Positions 20,474-29,473 of a stretch of 64,000 nt of DNA are shown here, piece after piece. How positions within the stretch are numbered: position 1 is the first letter of the stretch; every line of letters begins with the position of its first letter. Below the pieces are notes generated by a model that was not told where the DNA came from, searched no databases, and saw nothing but the letters and a program-made list of their open reading frames with translations. The DNA is from Bradyrhizobium zhanjiangense (GTDB lineage: Bacteria > Pseudomonadota > Alphaproteobacteria > Rhizobiales > Xanthobacteraceae), in contig NZ_CP022221.1 in the NCBI RefSeq assembly GCF_004114935.1, positions 5,291,001 through 5,355,000 on the forward strand, in the 5' to 3' direction. Made by a program: the position numbers and the translations under genes.

Positions 20474-20616
20474 TACCAGCTATTCCCTCACCTGCCCTCG
20501 GCCGCCCTCACGCGCCTTAGCGTCGCGAGGAAAAGCGGCCGCGCCATAACCATCCGCTATCCCTCGCCTGCTGTGATTGGCACCGCGGTGCTTCCCCCGT
20601 GCTTCCCGGAGGGCAA

Positions 20617-22002
20617 ATGAGCGGTCAAACCATCACAAAGAGCCTGGTCGACGGCCTGGAAAAGCAGGCGTCCGAATACACAGTATGGGACGCAAAGCTT
20701 CCCGGGTTCGGGGTGCGCGTCCGGCCAACCGGCCCCAAGTCGTTCATCATTGTCTATCGGGCGGGAACCGGCCGGACAGCGCCGGTGCGGCGCTACACCG
20801 TGGCCGCCATCGGAAAGCTGGCCCCAGAGCTCGCCCGAACACAAGCTAAGATCCTGCTCGGGAACATCGCCAACGGCGCCGATCCGGCCGCGGAGAAGCG
20901 TGCGAATCGGCCCAAGCGGGACCGGCTGACGTTCGACGAGCTCGCCCAACTCTACCTGGACCAATACGCCAAGGTACGGAAATCGAGCTGGAAGAACGAT
21001 GAGGGCTATCTGAAGAAGCCTCGAGCGAAATGGAAGCGTCGAATCGCTTCCGAAATCACCGACGACGACGTCGCGGAGCTGCTCGAGGAGATCGGCGCGA
21101 CGGCGCCCGTCGGCGCCAATCGGTCGCAATCGATTCTCCACACTCTGTTTTCCTGGGCGAAGGAACCTGGCCGGAAGCATGTTTCGATTAATCCCGTGGC
21201 GGACATGCGCCGGCGCTATCAGGAAACGCCGCGGGAACGCGTCCTAACCGATGAGGAGATCAGAACCTTCTGGTGGGGCATGGATGATCCAGAGTTGCCG
21301 GCCGGACGCCCTGTGGCCCTGGCCTTGAGATTTATCCTTGCAACTATGGTCCGGCCTGGCCAGTCGGCGGGCCTTCTCACCCCGGAATTGGTCGGCTTCA
21401 ATGATGAGGATCCGCAGTATCACATCCCGAAGAATCGGGTGAAGAAGCGGCGCGAGGTAATCGTCCCATTGAACTCGCTAGCAGTGGCTTGCGTTCGAGA
21501 AGCGCTCGTTCGGGACGACCAGGGCGCCGTCTTCTCTTCCTGGTCGGTGCGGACGTCCATCACCGAAGAGTCGGGCGATGACCCGCCGGAAGCCGAACAG
21601 CAGCTACTGCCAATCACCCGGGACGCTCTCTCCGCCGCTTTGAACGGCAGGCCAGCCAAGGGGAAACGGCCGGCACGGAAAGGCATTAGGGAGCATCTCG
21701 GAATGGCACACTTCACCCCGCATGATCTCAGGCGCACGGCCGCGACGATCGCGCGCCGCGGAGGCGCCAAGCGCGAAGACGTCAAAGCCTTGCTAGACCA
21801 CCTCGAGGGTGACGTTACCGCGACCTACGACAAATACGACATGCTGTCGGAGAAAAGGCAGGTGGCGACGATTCTGGAGGCCGAACTTCGTAAGATCATC
21901 GGGGAGCGGTCTATGCCGATCTCGAAACCGATGCTCGCCGGGGACAATGTCATATCCATTGCCGCCGAAGAGCGAAAAACTGTGGCTTCTGTGAATCGCT
22001 AA
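20617..22002 (+). CDS. int: Tyrosine-type site-specific integrase of the genomic island
   Basis: A 461-residue phage/island integrase. The N-terminal DUF4102-like arm-binding part reads DAKLPGFGVRVRPTGPKSFIIVYR...KLAPELARTQAKILLGNIANGADPAAEK. A SAM-like core-binding domain follows (LTFDELAQLYLDQYAK). The catalytic domain has arginine in LATMVRPGQSAGLL, the box HDLRRTAATIARR and the final LLDHLEGDVTATYDKYDM with the nucleophilic tyrosine. The ATG at 20617 follows GGAGGG closely; a GTG at 20599 would be further upstream. It lies beside the tRNA-Pro fragment, which is its probable attachment site. Confidence 0.95.
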   Translation: MSGQTITKSLVDGLEKQASEYTVWDAKLPGFGVRVRPTGPKSFIIVYRAGTGRTAPVRRYTVAAIGKLAPELARTQAKILLGNIANGADPAAEKRANRPKRDRLTFDELAQLYLDQYAKVRKSSWKNDEGYLKKPRAKWKRRIASEITDDDVAELLEEIGATAPVGANRSQSILHTLFSWAKEPGRKHVSINPVADMRRRYQETPRERVLTDEEIRTFWWGMDDPELPAGRPVALALRFILATMVRPGQSAGLLTPELVGFNDEDPQYHIPKNRVKKRREVIVPLNSLAVACVREALVRDDQGAVFSSWSVRTSITEESGDDPPEAEQQLLPITRDALSAALNGRPAKGKRPARKGIREHLGMAHFTPHDLRRTAATIARRGGAKREDVKALLDHLEGDVTATYDKYDMLSEKRQVATILEAELRKIIGERSMPISKPMLAGDNVISIAAEERKTVASVNR

Positions 22003-22125
22003 AATCGACAAACCCACAAATGCAAAGGGAGATGGCCCGTGATGGTCTTTGCTAGCATATGATCCAGTCAGTCGGCGCCGGTCGCTTCTGTGCTGAGCGC
22101 CGGCGCCTTCAAATGGAGAGAAAGG

Positions 22126-22323
22126 ATGCAGCAATTTCTGAATACCAAAGAGGCAGCGAAACACGTGCGCCTCTCGACTGCGACGCTTGAACGCCTGCGC
22201 GTTCGTGGTGGCGGCCCGACCTACATCACGCCAATCCCGTCTAAGGTGGTCTACGACGTGACCGACCTCGATGCTTGGATGTGGAGCCGCCGACGCAAGT
22301 CGACCTCCGAAGCGGCTGCCTAG
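22126..22323 (+). CDS. Excisionase-like HTH DNA-binding protein (AlpA/MerR-like)
   Basis: A 65-residue protein with the helix-turn-helix LNTKEAAKHVRLSTATLERLRVRGGGPTYITPIPSKVVYDVTDLDAWMWSRRR, the pattern of HTH_17/AlpA excisionase-type proteins. GGAGAGAAAGG precedes the ATG. It lies between the integrase and the primase, the usual place of a recombination directionality factor or island regulator. Which of these roles it has cannot be told. Confidence 0.85.
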   Translation: MQQFLNTKEAAKHVRLSTATLERLRVRGGGPTYITPIPSKVVYDVTDLDAWMWSRRRKSTSEAAA

Positions 22324-22554
22324 TCCTTTTTGCGCGCACGAGCGCGCTTCGCCGGCCACGCATTCCCAAACACCAGACAATGAGAGGCCAAAATAGCCAC
22401 GGTCCCCGCGGGCGCCTAAAAGAATGGCCCCGCCGACTGCCAGGTCGAACGGGGCCAGAAATTCGAAAACCTGAGATATGGATACCACGAATAGCGTTAC
22501 GAAACAACGAAATCCCTATGTTCAAGTAATCCAGGCAGCACGTGAGGTGCTGCG

Positions 22555-24834
22555 ATGAACGCCCCGGCTCATACGACCGATATCGGAGTCGCCCTCCACC
22601 ATCTCGAGACGATAGATGCAACGGGCGTTCACCAGATCGGGGCCATTCATCCCGACACCGAAGAGACGCGCTTCATTACGTTCCGGCTGGACCAAGCCGG
22701 CACGGAGCGCGCGATAACGTTTCTACGGAAGTACGGTCCCGGCTGGAACATCTACTATTCCGCAAACGAGGTGCGGCCAGACCTGGGGGATAAGCGAGCC
22801 AAAAAAGCGGACATCCAAAACGTCCGGATGATCATCGCGGACCTGGACCCCTCCAAAGACGTACCGCTTATACCGGAGGTGTTAGCCCGAGAGCGCGAAA
22901 AGCTTGAGAAGATTCGCGAGCGCGTGGCCTGCGAGGACGAGTGCTTCTACTCGTTCGCGGTCGACTCCGGCGGCGGTGTTCAACTAGGCTGGTTTTTGGA
23001 GGAAAAGCTTTCCGCCTCGCGGTTCGCTGATATCGCGGAGAACCAAACACGAGGCATTTTGAGGCATCTCGGTGCAGAGGAATCGACTACCGACATCACG
23101 CGTCTTTGCCGCCTGCCGGGAACGTTGAACTTTCCGACAGCGGCAAAGCGCAGGCAAGGCCGTAACGAAGTCACTTCAGCCGGGGTGATCGAGTATATCG
23201 GGAACAGCAACACCACCCTCGAGGAGCTCGCCGACTGGGCCGCTCCGGTCGAGGCTTCTCGCAGGGCCAGCGCAGCCGCTGACGCAGCGGAAATAGATCT
23301 CGACCGACAGGCAGTCGAGGCCGCCTGCGCCAATGGCACCGTTTCTCCAGGGCTGCAGCTTAAGTTGGACGATCTACGGGAGCAGGATCGAAAGTTCGAC
23401 CGGCTATGGCTCGGCGACAAATCCGCGATCGGCGGATCCGATACGACCCGATCAGCCTTCCTCTTCGCCTTGGCCGGACGTTTGAGGCGCACAGGGCGAT
23501 TTACCCCGACCGAGTTCGCGCAGCTGGCAGCGATCTGGGACCACGGCCCAGAGGACGTCGATGCTCGCCAGCTAGCCCGAGCTTGGCTCAGAAATAACTC
23601 GGTTGCGGCAGAGGAAGAGTTCACAGCTGCACCCGAAGCCGCCGTCTCCAGTTTTTCTGCTAGTTGGGTTGATGCATTTGACGTCAACGAGCTCCGGAAA
23701 CGTGAGTTTGTTGTTGGACGCTACGTGGCGAAGCAATACGTCTCGGCTCTGATCTCGCCACCCGGCGTGGGAAAGACCACCTTCTTGCTGATGATGGCAG
23801 TCGCGGTGGTTACGGGACGGAGCGATATCGTCGGGTTTGAGATCCCAAGAAGGGAACGTGTCCTCCTTTTCAATCAGGAGGATGAATTCGCCGAACTCCA
23901 GCGCCGCCTAGCGGCCGTAATGGCGCAGTTCGACGTGAAATGGTCGGACCTCGTGATAGATGACCGACCGGCTCTAGCGATGGCATCAGGCGCCGAGCGC
24001 GCATTGATGTTCGCGAGGAAGGACGGCGAACAGGTCATCAGGTCGAGAGATGCGATCGACGTCGAGGAGTTCATTAAAGCGAACAGCATTGGTCTCGCGA
24101 TCTTCGACCCGTTCGTCGAGCTCCACCCGGTCGACGAAAACAATAACGTGGAGATTGCGGCCGTCGGCCGAATCTTCCGCCGGATCGCGGTCAATGGGCG
24201 CTGCGGCGTCGTACTTGCCCATCACACTCGAAAGCCCCCAAACGCAGCGAACAGGGATTCCTATGCGGGCGATATGGACGCCGGCCGCGGTGCCGGCGCT
24301 TTGAACGGCGTCGCACGAATGGTCGCCACGCTCTACACGGTAGATACGCCAACCGCGAAGAAATACGGACTTCAAGAGTCTGAGGCTCGCAAATACGTGC
24401 GCTTCGATGACGCCAAGGCAAACTTGGCTCTCGCCGCTGGTGAACCGCGCTTCTACCGCCGCGAAGGAGTAATCATCGGGGGCACAGGTGGTGAAGAGGT
24501 TGGCGTGCTCGTGCCGGCGAAGCTCAATCGGGCTAGAACCGCCACCGAGACTACATCCGACGAGAATGCTCGCCTCCGACATGGGGTGGCCAGCCTACTC
24601 CGAAGAGCCGACGGCCGGCAGATGACAGTGAAGTCTGTTGCCGACGAGCTGATCGACACGGGCCTCGCCGAGCTCGTCTCACCGGAGGCACTTCGGAAGC
24701 GATTGGCTCGGATGTTCGAACAGCCGCAGGTCTATGGAAACGGCGACAGAGTCCGGAGCGAAAACGCCCGCGAGAAGGGCAAACAGGGCCGAGCATTGCA
24801 CCTCGTTCTCGAGATTGCGGACAACGAGACATGA
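22555..24834 (+). CDS. Island primase-helicase: AEP-like primase fused to RepA/AAA_25 ATPase
   Basis: A 759-residue protein. Residues ~1-200 resemble the primase-polymerase domain of mobile elements: aspartates in MIIADLDP (D96, D98), AVDSGGGVQLGW and TDITRLCRLPGTLNFP. The second half is a RecA-like ATPase of RepA type with Walker A SPPGVGKT (401-408, K407), Walker B AIFDPFVEL (D518) and AHHTRKPPNAANRDSYAGDMDAGRGAGAL near 555-580. A winged-helix-like tail ends the protein. It probably starts and drives replication of the excised island. No portal, capsid or relaxase gene lies nearby, so a satellite or non-mobilisable element is possible. Confidence 0.85.
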   Translation: MNAPAHTTDIGVALHHLETIDATGVHQIGAIHPDTEETRFITFRLDQAGTERAITFLRKYGPGWNIYYSANEVRPDLGDKRAKKADIQNVRMIIADLDPSKDVPLIPEVLAREREKLEKIRERVACEDECFYSFAVDSGGGVQLGWFLEEKLSASRFADIAENQTRGILRHLGAEESTTDITRLCRLPGTLNFPTAAKRRQGRNEVTSAGVIEYIGNSNTTLEELADWAAPVEASRRASAAADAAEIDLDRQAVEAACANGTVSPGLQLKLDDLREQDRKFDRLWLGDKSAIGGSDTTRSAFLFALAGRLRRTGRFTPTEFAQLAAIWDHGPEDVDARQLARAWLRNNSVAAEEEFTAAPEAAVSSFSASWVDAFDVNELRKREFVVGRYVAKQYVSALISPPGVGKTTFLLMMAVAVVTGRSDIVGFEIPRRERVLLFNQEDEFAELQRRLAAVMAQFDVKWSDLVIDDRPALAMASGAERALMFARKDGEQVIRSRDAIDVEEFIKANSIGLAIFDPFVELHPVDENNNVEIAAVGRIFRRIAVNGRCGVVLAHHTRKPPNAANRDSYAGDMDAGRGAGALNGVARMVATLYTVDTPTAKKYGLQESEARKYVRFDDAKANLALAAGEPRFYRREGVIIGGTGGEEVGVLVPAKLNRARTATETTSDENARLRHGVASLLRRADGRQMTVKSVADELIDTGLAELVSPEALRKRLARMFEQPQVYGNGDRVRSENAREKGKQGRALHLVLEIADNET

Positions 24835-24896
24835 TGGCCCCGTACTCGTCCTCGAAAGCCAAAACGCTCTGCGTTTTCAACGACATCCTAAACATT

Positions 24897-25027
24897 GCGG
24901 ACATCAGGACACGCGTTATTGCGGACACCAATGTCCGCGAAGTTCAAAACATCCAATCTTCCCAGCGGCTTGGCGTTTTTGCGGACATCAGGACAACTCC
25001 ACCCCTACGGGGGGATGCGTTGTCCGC
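24897..25027. repeat. Short direct and inverted repeats downstream of the primase gene
   Basis: GCGGACATCAGGACA occurs twice (24897-24911 and 24981-24995). Between them GCGGACA-CCAA-TGTCCGC (24921-24938) is a perfect 7-bp-arm palindrome, and TGTCCGC recurs at 25021-25027. GGACAAC (24991-24997) and GTTGTCC (25019-25025) enclose a further CCCC-TAC-GGGG hairpin. The stretch lies between the primase stop and the next gene. It could be an iteron-type origin, a regulator binding array or an attenuator; the data do not decide. Confidence 0.65.
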
Positions 25028-25126
25028 AATCCCCCAGCGGGCGGAGATGCGCGCGGCGCACCGTGCCGCCCCGGGACAGCAATCATCGCGTAAGCCGCTT
25101 GGCCGCCGCCCTCTCGGGAGGATTCC

Positions 25127-25531
25127 ATGAACCGCTTCACCCCCGGCCGCCGCTTCAAGTCTCGCGGCCAAAGCTACGAGGTCCTCGGAACGAAGGACCA
25201 TTGGACCCGGGATGACCGCTACGTTGAAATGATCCGGTACCAGTCGGTCTGCGCCGAACCCGGGTCCAAGCGCATCTTTACGGCCATGACCACGAAGACG
25301 TGGCTGCGACGCGGCCATCTCAACAAACGGTGCGATCGCCACCACGCCCCGGGCGTGCCGGTACCGGTCAAGAAGCCCAAATCAACAACTGCGAAGAAGG
25401 CCCGCGCGAAGAAGCGTCGATTGATCGCTAGGATGCCGCCAATGAGCCCGGAGGCGCGTGAGCGTGCTCGGCTGGCGTGGAAGGCCGCCTTAGCCGTGCA
25501 ACGGGGCCAGCGGCCCTCGTATCTCGATTGA
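25127..25531 (+). CDS. Basic hypothetical protein of the island
   Basis: A 134-residue protein. The N-terminal half (FTPGRRFKSRGQSYEVLGTKDHWTRDDRYVEMIRYQSVCAEPGSKRIFTAMTT) looks like a small beta-rich domain. The C-terminal half is very basic (KKPKSTTAKKARAKKRRLIARMPPMSPEARERARLAWKAAL), suggesting nucleic-acid binding. GGGAGG lies six bases before the ATG. It follows the repeat cluster after the primase gene. No family recognised. Confidence 0.7.
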   Translation: MNRFTPGRRFKSRGQSYEVLGTKDHWTRDDRYVEMIRYQSVCAEPGSKRIFTAMTTKTWLRRGHLNKRCDRHHAPGVPVPVKKPKSTTAKKARAKKRRLIARMPPMSPEARERARLAWKAALAVQRGQRPSYLD

Positions 25532-25607
25532 GCGGCCTTCTGGCGGGCTTGCAGGGTCCTTCCAGCTACGGCAATCTGGCGTTGAGCCCCAGAATGGAGA
25601 CTTCCGG

Positions 25608-26051
25608 ATGCCCCGCGGCCAGTTCTACACGGTGTTCACACTGGGATTTGCCAGCGCTGTCGGGCTGCTCGGTGTCGTCGCGGGCTTGGTGCTGCTCCTC
25701 TGGCAAGAACCGTATCGTCAATTCATGGCAACTTCGTCCGGCTTGGACTGGATGTCGCCGCTATGGTTTGCGGTGATCGTTGCCAGCATCCCTATTTTCC
25801 TTGCGTACTGGATCGTGCGGATCCAGCAAGCGATTGTCCGATGGTCCAGCGATCGCCTTATCGCGAAGCTAAACCGGCAATACAACATGATCGCGCAGCT
25901 TCAGGGTCGTGAGTACGCCGACGAGTTCATGAGACTGCAGGCCCAATCGATGATCGAGGAGAGTGAGGGCAAACCGTTCAATCTCTTTGGACGCGAGAAG
26001 ATGCTGCATGCTGCGGCTGCCGCCGGCGTCCAAGTTCGACCGCCGGTCTGA
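25608..26051 (+). CDS. Hypothetical inner-membrane protein
   Basis: A 147-residue protein with two membrane helices (FTLGFASAVGLLGVVAGLVLLLW, residues 10-32; LWFAVIVASIPIFLAYWIV, about 52-70). A soluble C-terminal half is helical and charged (QQAIVRWSSDRLIAKLNRQYNMIAQLQGREYADEFMRLQAQSMIEES). GGAG precedes the start. No family recognised; a scaffold or signalling role cannot be argued from sequence. Confidence 0.7.
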   Translation: MPRGQFYTVFTLGFASAVGLLGVVAGLVLLLWQEPYRQFMATSSGLDWMSPLWFAVIVASIPIFLAYWIVRIQQAIVRWSSDRLIAKLNRQYNMIAQLQGREYADEFMRLQAQSMIEESEGKPFNLFGREKMLHAAAAAGVQVRPPV

Positions 26052-26443
26052 TCAAGCCGCCAGGCACTGCCGCGAAGCGGCCACGTGAAAGGGCCGCGCG
26101 CCCAAAAGTCATCTCACCAAACCGGCCTGCGGAGACGTATCCCGGATGGCCCGTGGTCGCAGAGAGCAGCTAGCCCCGGTCGACGAAGTCGCTCCTCCAA
26201 AGCCGCTAAATCACGCAAAATCGATAACGCAGCACCGCCAACCCGACCTGATTCGGAGTGACTCTCTGTCGCGAGCCGACTTTTGCGATAACTAACGACC
26301 AGACAAAGGCCAACGATCACGGCGATGAGCTGTCAAATTGCAGGCAGTTCGCGCAATGTCGACAAAGCCAACAAACTCTCACCGTTGACCGAGCTCGGTT
26401 TCAGTGATCCCAAAAGCATGCTGGGGCTCACAGAGAGCAAAGC
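26052..26443. other. Intergenic, nothing recognised
   Basis: About 390 bases without a supported gene. Base composition is somewhat richer in A/T than the flanks. No hairpin or repeat stood out. Confidence 0.5.
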
Positions 26444-26917
26444 ATGCGCAACGAACAGGAAGTCCTCAACGCCGCAAAGCCATTCACCGGCATTCCGGAT
26501 GACCGATTTCCGACCCCTCTGCCGCACGATCGCTCCATCGACCGGTCTCACTCGCTGCAGCCGGACGCGCCGCCTGCCCCGGAGCTCAGCGTACCTCACG
26601 AACCTCCCCCTGAGATCAAAAAGGCGATGCTCGCCGCGGCCTACGCTCAGCTCATGATCGATCGACTGGCCGCGCTTCAGAACGAAGAGGTCACCAAGTA
26701 CACCGGGATCTCTCGAGTTGAGCTGGGCCTGCGCGTCTGGAATGCGCCGATGGCCGAGGTAGCGAAACGCCTTGGGATGAAGAAGCACGTGCTTATGCGC
26801 ATCTGCAAACTTTTCGAAGTGCCGACGCCCCCCAAAGGCTACTTCAATACGAGCTTTGCTAACCGCCCGATCAGATGGACGCGCGTTGTCGTCGGGGCTG
26901 AACGCGATGACCACTGA
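26444..26917 (+). CDS. Hypothetical protein with HTH-like 'VPxPxxGYF' module (first of a pair)
   Basis: A 157-residue protein. The first half is polar and Pro-rich and likely unstructured. The second half holds TKYTGISRVELGLRVWNAPMAEVAKRLGMKKHVLMRICKLFEVPTPPKGYF. This is an R-x-x-L-W-x-x-P-[ML]-x-x-[LV]-A-x-x-x-G-x-[ST]-x-x-x-[LV]-x-[KR]-x-C-K-x-x-x-[VI]-P-x-P-x-x-G-[YH] pattern that reads as a helix-turn-helix. Its end overlaps the next gene by 11 bp, and that gene carries the same module. A DNA-binding function is inferred from the pattern only. Confidence 0.75.
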   Translation: MRNEQEVLNAAKPFTGIPDDRFPTPLPHDRSIDRSHSLQPDAPPAPELSVPHEPPPEIKKAMLAAAYAQLMIDRLAALQNEEVTKYTGISRVELGLRVWNAPMAEVAKRLGMKKHVLMRICKLFEVPTPPKGYFNTSFANRPIRWTRVVVGAERDDH

Positions 26918-27611
26918 ATGGCCCCTCTACGACGAACACGAGGTCCTTGAGCGGCTCCGGCTAAAGGGCTACGAGCTCGATGGCCTTCTCAATATCGGCA
27001 TCATTGCGCCAGTGGCCGGCGATCCATCGGGCCGCCCCAGATACTGCGCCGAGACGGTCGATCGCTTGGCCACTCCGCAGCAACGGGTCCGACTCTCGGA
27101 TGCCCTGTGGTGGGACTTTGAGCTGAACAGGCCCGGCTACATGCCCAACGGAGCTCCATGGGCTCGCGCCGTCGACCTGCCCCTCTATCCGTTCGACGAC
27201 AAAGAGCAGCAATCCTGGGCCCGGCGGTATTACAAGCTGAAGAAGGCGTGCGCGCCGTTTCCATATCCCTACCCCGAGCGGCTGGCGCGATACCGATCAA
27301 GGATGGAAGACCGCGCCACCAAGGCATTCGAGCGGAAGCACGGGATCAAACGGCCGCCGAGGACCCGCGGTATCGATGTCAGCATTCGCGGCATGCAGGT
27401 CAAGATAAGTCGGGCGAAGCTCCGAGACTTGGTGTGGAGCAAGACGATGATCCGCGCCGGCGCCGATCTCGGGATCACCGAGACCGCCCTCCGCAATCTC
27501 TGCAAGCGTTACATGATCCCGATGCCGACGCGTGGGCACTTCAATTACAAGGATCCGCAAAAGCGGCCGCACAAGCCGACGCTACTACTGAGGAACAACC
27601 CGATGGACTGA
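26907..27611 (+). CDS. Hypothetical protein with HTH-like 'IPxPxxGHF' module (second of a pair)
   Basis: A 234-residue protein. The N-terminal part (PLYDEHEVLERLRLKGYELDGLLNIGIIAPVAGDPSGRPRYCAETVDRL) resembles a short winged-helix or MerR-like start. A middle aromatic stretch follows. The C-terminal module KLRDLVWSKTMIRAGADLGITETALRNLCKRYMIPMPTRGHFNYKDP matches the preceding protein in the spacing of W, A, G, C-K and P-x-P-x-x-G. Both genes overlap and are surely co-translated. The pair may regulate the island or bind its DNA ends; no known system is recognised. Confidence 0.75.
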   Translation: MTTEWPLYDEHEVLERLRLKGYELDGLLNIGIIAPVAGDPSGRPRYCAETVDRLATPQQRVRLSDALWWDFELNRPGYMPNGAPWARAVDLPLYPFDDKEQQSWARRYYKLKKACAPFPYPYPERLARYRSRMEDRATKAFERKHGIKRPPRTRGIDVSIRGMQVKISRAKLRDLVWSKTMIRAGADLGITETALRNLCKRYMIPMPTRGHFNYKDPQKRPHKPTLLLRNNPMD

Positions 27612-27734
27612 AACGATGCTTCGGCGGCGGAAGGGGTGTCCATCTATGTGCATTTGATATTATTATGATTTTTCAGGTATTAGCGCCTCCTCCACGACCT
27701 ACCCCACGTCAGCACTTGAAGACGTGGTGGCAGG

Positions 27735-28004
27735 TTATTGCCCCCGTAGAAACTCCCGCTCCGCGCTTAGCCAGAATTCCAGATCCCTGCCCCCGGGCCG
27801 CCCCGCATTCTGCCACAGCTCGTACGCCCGTCTCCTGATCGCTTCCTCGCGGCTTGCCGCTTTCAGTGTGCACAACCTTTCTCCGATCTCGTGGGCGAAC
27901 GCTTCGAGACGATGCGCGGTCTCTCTATCGGCTATGAGCCGCACAGCCCGATGCGCCAAGTCCAGCTGATGCTCAAGGCGCCGAAGTTCGGGCAGATAAT
28001 CCAT
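27735..28004 (-). CDS. DUF2934-domain small protein
   Basis: An 89-residue protein ending in EEAIRRRAYELWQNAGRPGGRDLEFWLSAEREF, the clear DUF2934 signature (R-A-Y-x-x-W-E-x-x-G-x-P-x-G-x-D-x-x-x-W-x-x-A-E). A helical N-terminus of about 50 residues precedes it. The start ATG 28004 was chosen because upstream codons in the same frame lose protein character. Function unknown; the family is frequent on rhizobial replicons. Confidence 0.8.
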   Translation of the reverse strand: MDYLPELRRLEHQLDLAHRAVRLIADRETAHRLEAFAHEIGERLCTLKAASREEAIRRRAYELWQNAGRPGGRDLEFWLSAEREFLRGQ

Positions 28005-28312
28005 AACGCACTCCGCACAGTCAGGACCCGGATGTTTATCCCTTTGAACGCTTCGCGGTCCGAACGACTCCGGGCGTGCGAGCCGGGTGGCTTCTGTAGC
28101 GAAGCAAACACGAACCACCGTGAGCGGTTCCCGATTCCCCAAAGCATGCAGAGCCGAGCCCCGAGAGCTGGCGGCTTCCCGCGCTAGCCTTCGAAGGCCA
28201 AGGGACGGTTGATGCGAAGCCTCGGCGTGGTTAACCCTGGGAGGACGGTTGTTCACAAGACCATTTGACCACTCGCCCCCGCCGTTCCACACTGTTGCGG
28301 GGAGCCAAGCAA

Positions 28313-28630
28313 ATGGACTGGAAAAGAGAGCTGGACGCGCTCGTTCGCGAAACTGCCGCCCTTGTCGAGCGCACCGCCACGAATCGGCAAGCGCCCGTAG
28401 AGCAGTCAAAGGAGACGATTGCGCCGCCGAAGCCCGCTCTTGCGGAAGCACCCGCCCCGACAGCCCGCCCCCTGAGTTGGAACACCTCGGAGCGGGAGCA
28501 CATTGCTAAGCGCGTTCAAAACTTCAGGGCGCATCAGGAGCGCATACGGCGCGAGCGTGAAGACTTCTATTCCCGCATGATGCAGCGGGCTCGCGATCTT
28601 GCCGAGGGACGCTTGGACCCGCGATCTTAA
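28313..28630 (+). CDS. Small helical hypothetical protein
   Basis: A 105-residue protein. It has a charged amphipathic N-terminus (WKRELDALVRETAALVERTA), a Pro/Ala-rich linker and a coiled-coil-like C-terminus (SEREHIAKRVQNFRAHQERIRREREDFYSRMMQRARDLAEGRL). GGGAG lies 12 bases before the ATG. No membrane segment. No family recognised; composition agrees with a real gene. Confidence 0.65.
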   Translation: MDWKRELDALVRETAALVERTATNRQAPVEQSKETIAPPKPALAEAPAPTARPLSWNTSEREHIAKRVQNFRAHQERIRREREDFYSRMMQRARDLAEGRLDPRS

Positions 28631-29091
28631 CGCTCGCCAAAAAACTCGTTCAGCACGTGCCGTTTAATCGCCGCTGGCTCCCGCTCTCCCTGCGACGGAA
28701 GCCACAGAATGCGCTCCGCGATCTCAAGCGCGGAGCGATGCCGCTGCTCGGCGAACGTGGGGCTAGTAAGTAAATCGCAATTGCAATTGCCGGAACCAAC
28801 TGGATAGCACGTTTTGATTGCTGACCTATGACGCTGACGACCAGTTGAATAATACGTCTAGCACGCCATGAAGTTGTCAAGCTCTTCGGGCATGCGACCA
28901 ATCAGGCTCCCTCGCACGACGGTGGGCGCACACACTGTCTGAACGAGCCTGACAGGTTGGCCCGCCGCAGCCGGGTACTAAATGGGTGTGTAGCACTCAG
29001 CCTGTCTTTACCGCCTCCCGCCCCCGTGCCCGGTCCGCCTTTCCAAAGTCGCTCGGTAGTGGCATAGAAGTTCCTCAACCGAGGGCGAGCA
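28631..29091. other. Intergenic; possible decayed minus-strand gene end
   Basis: A minus-strand open stretch ending at 28627 reads TFAEQRHRSALEIAERILWLPSQGEREPAAIKRHVLNEFFGER, which looks like a genuine protein C-terminus. It has no ATG or GTG start before a stop near 28890. It may be a truncated gene. The remaining bases show nothing recognisable. Confidence 0.4.
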
Positions 29092-29442
29092 ATGGGCATT
29101 GTTATCCGAGAATCGGTCTATCGGAGCGCAACGAAAGTGCTCCGTGTTTTGGGCTTTACGGTCGGGCTCTTGGTTCTCGCCGTCGTCGGCCTCACGATCT
29201 GGTGCGCAACACCGGAGAGCGGATTCGGCCCGGAGAACATTGAGCGGGTACGCCAAAGCATCCGCGACTACTACAGCCAGAAGAGCTTGCAGGTCGCGGA
29301 AATCAATTTGATCCGCGAGAACAAGCAAAAGCTTTCAGGCTATATCCTGGTTCGCATTCCGGACATCACGGAGCCGGTGCAAAAAACCTGCACAGCAACG
29401 ATGGATGACAAGTTCGAGAAGTTCATTTGGAGTTGCGGGTAG
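29092..29442 (+). CDS. Hypothetical membrane-anchored periplasmic protein
   Basis: A 116-residue protein with one N-terminal membrane helix (LRVLGFTVGLLVLAVVGLTIWCA, residues 17-39). A C-terminal domain (NIERVRQSIRDYYSQKSLQVAEINLIRENKQKLSGYILVRIPD...KTCTATMDDKFEKFIWSCG) has two cysteines that could form a disulfide in the periplasm. GAGGGCGAG precedes the ATG. Codon use is less GC-rich than the core genes. No family recognised. Confidence 0.7.
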   Translation: MGIVIRESVYRSATKVLRVLGFTVGLLVLAVVGLTIWCATPESGFGPENIERVRQSIRDYYSQKSLQVAEINLIRENKQKLSGYILVRIPDITEPVQKTCTATMDDKFEKFIWSCG

Positions 29443-29473
29443 CGCGAATCCGACCAACGGGATGGGATCAGGA

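Noticed and set aside
20426..20510. Complete tRNA gene
   Set aside because: The D-arm and the 5' anticodon and acceptor strands do not pair; only the 3' half matches tRNA-Pro.
24831..25130. Plus-strand frame overlapping the primase stop and spanning the GCGGACA repeats
   Set aside because: Its protein-like look (repeated ADIRT words) comes from the DNA repeats themselves; no ribosome site fits.
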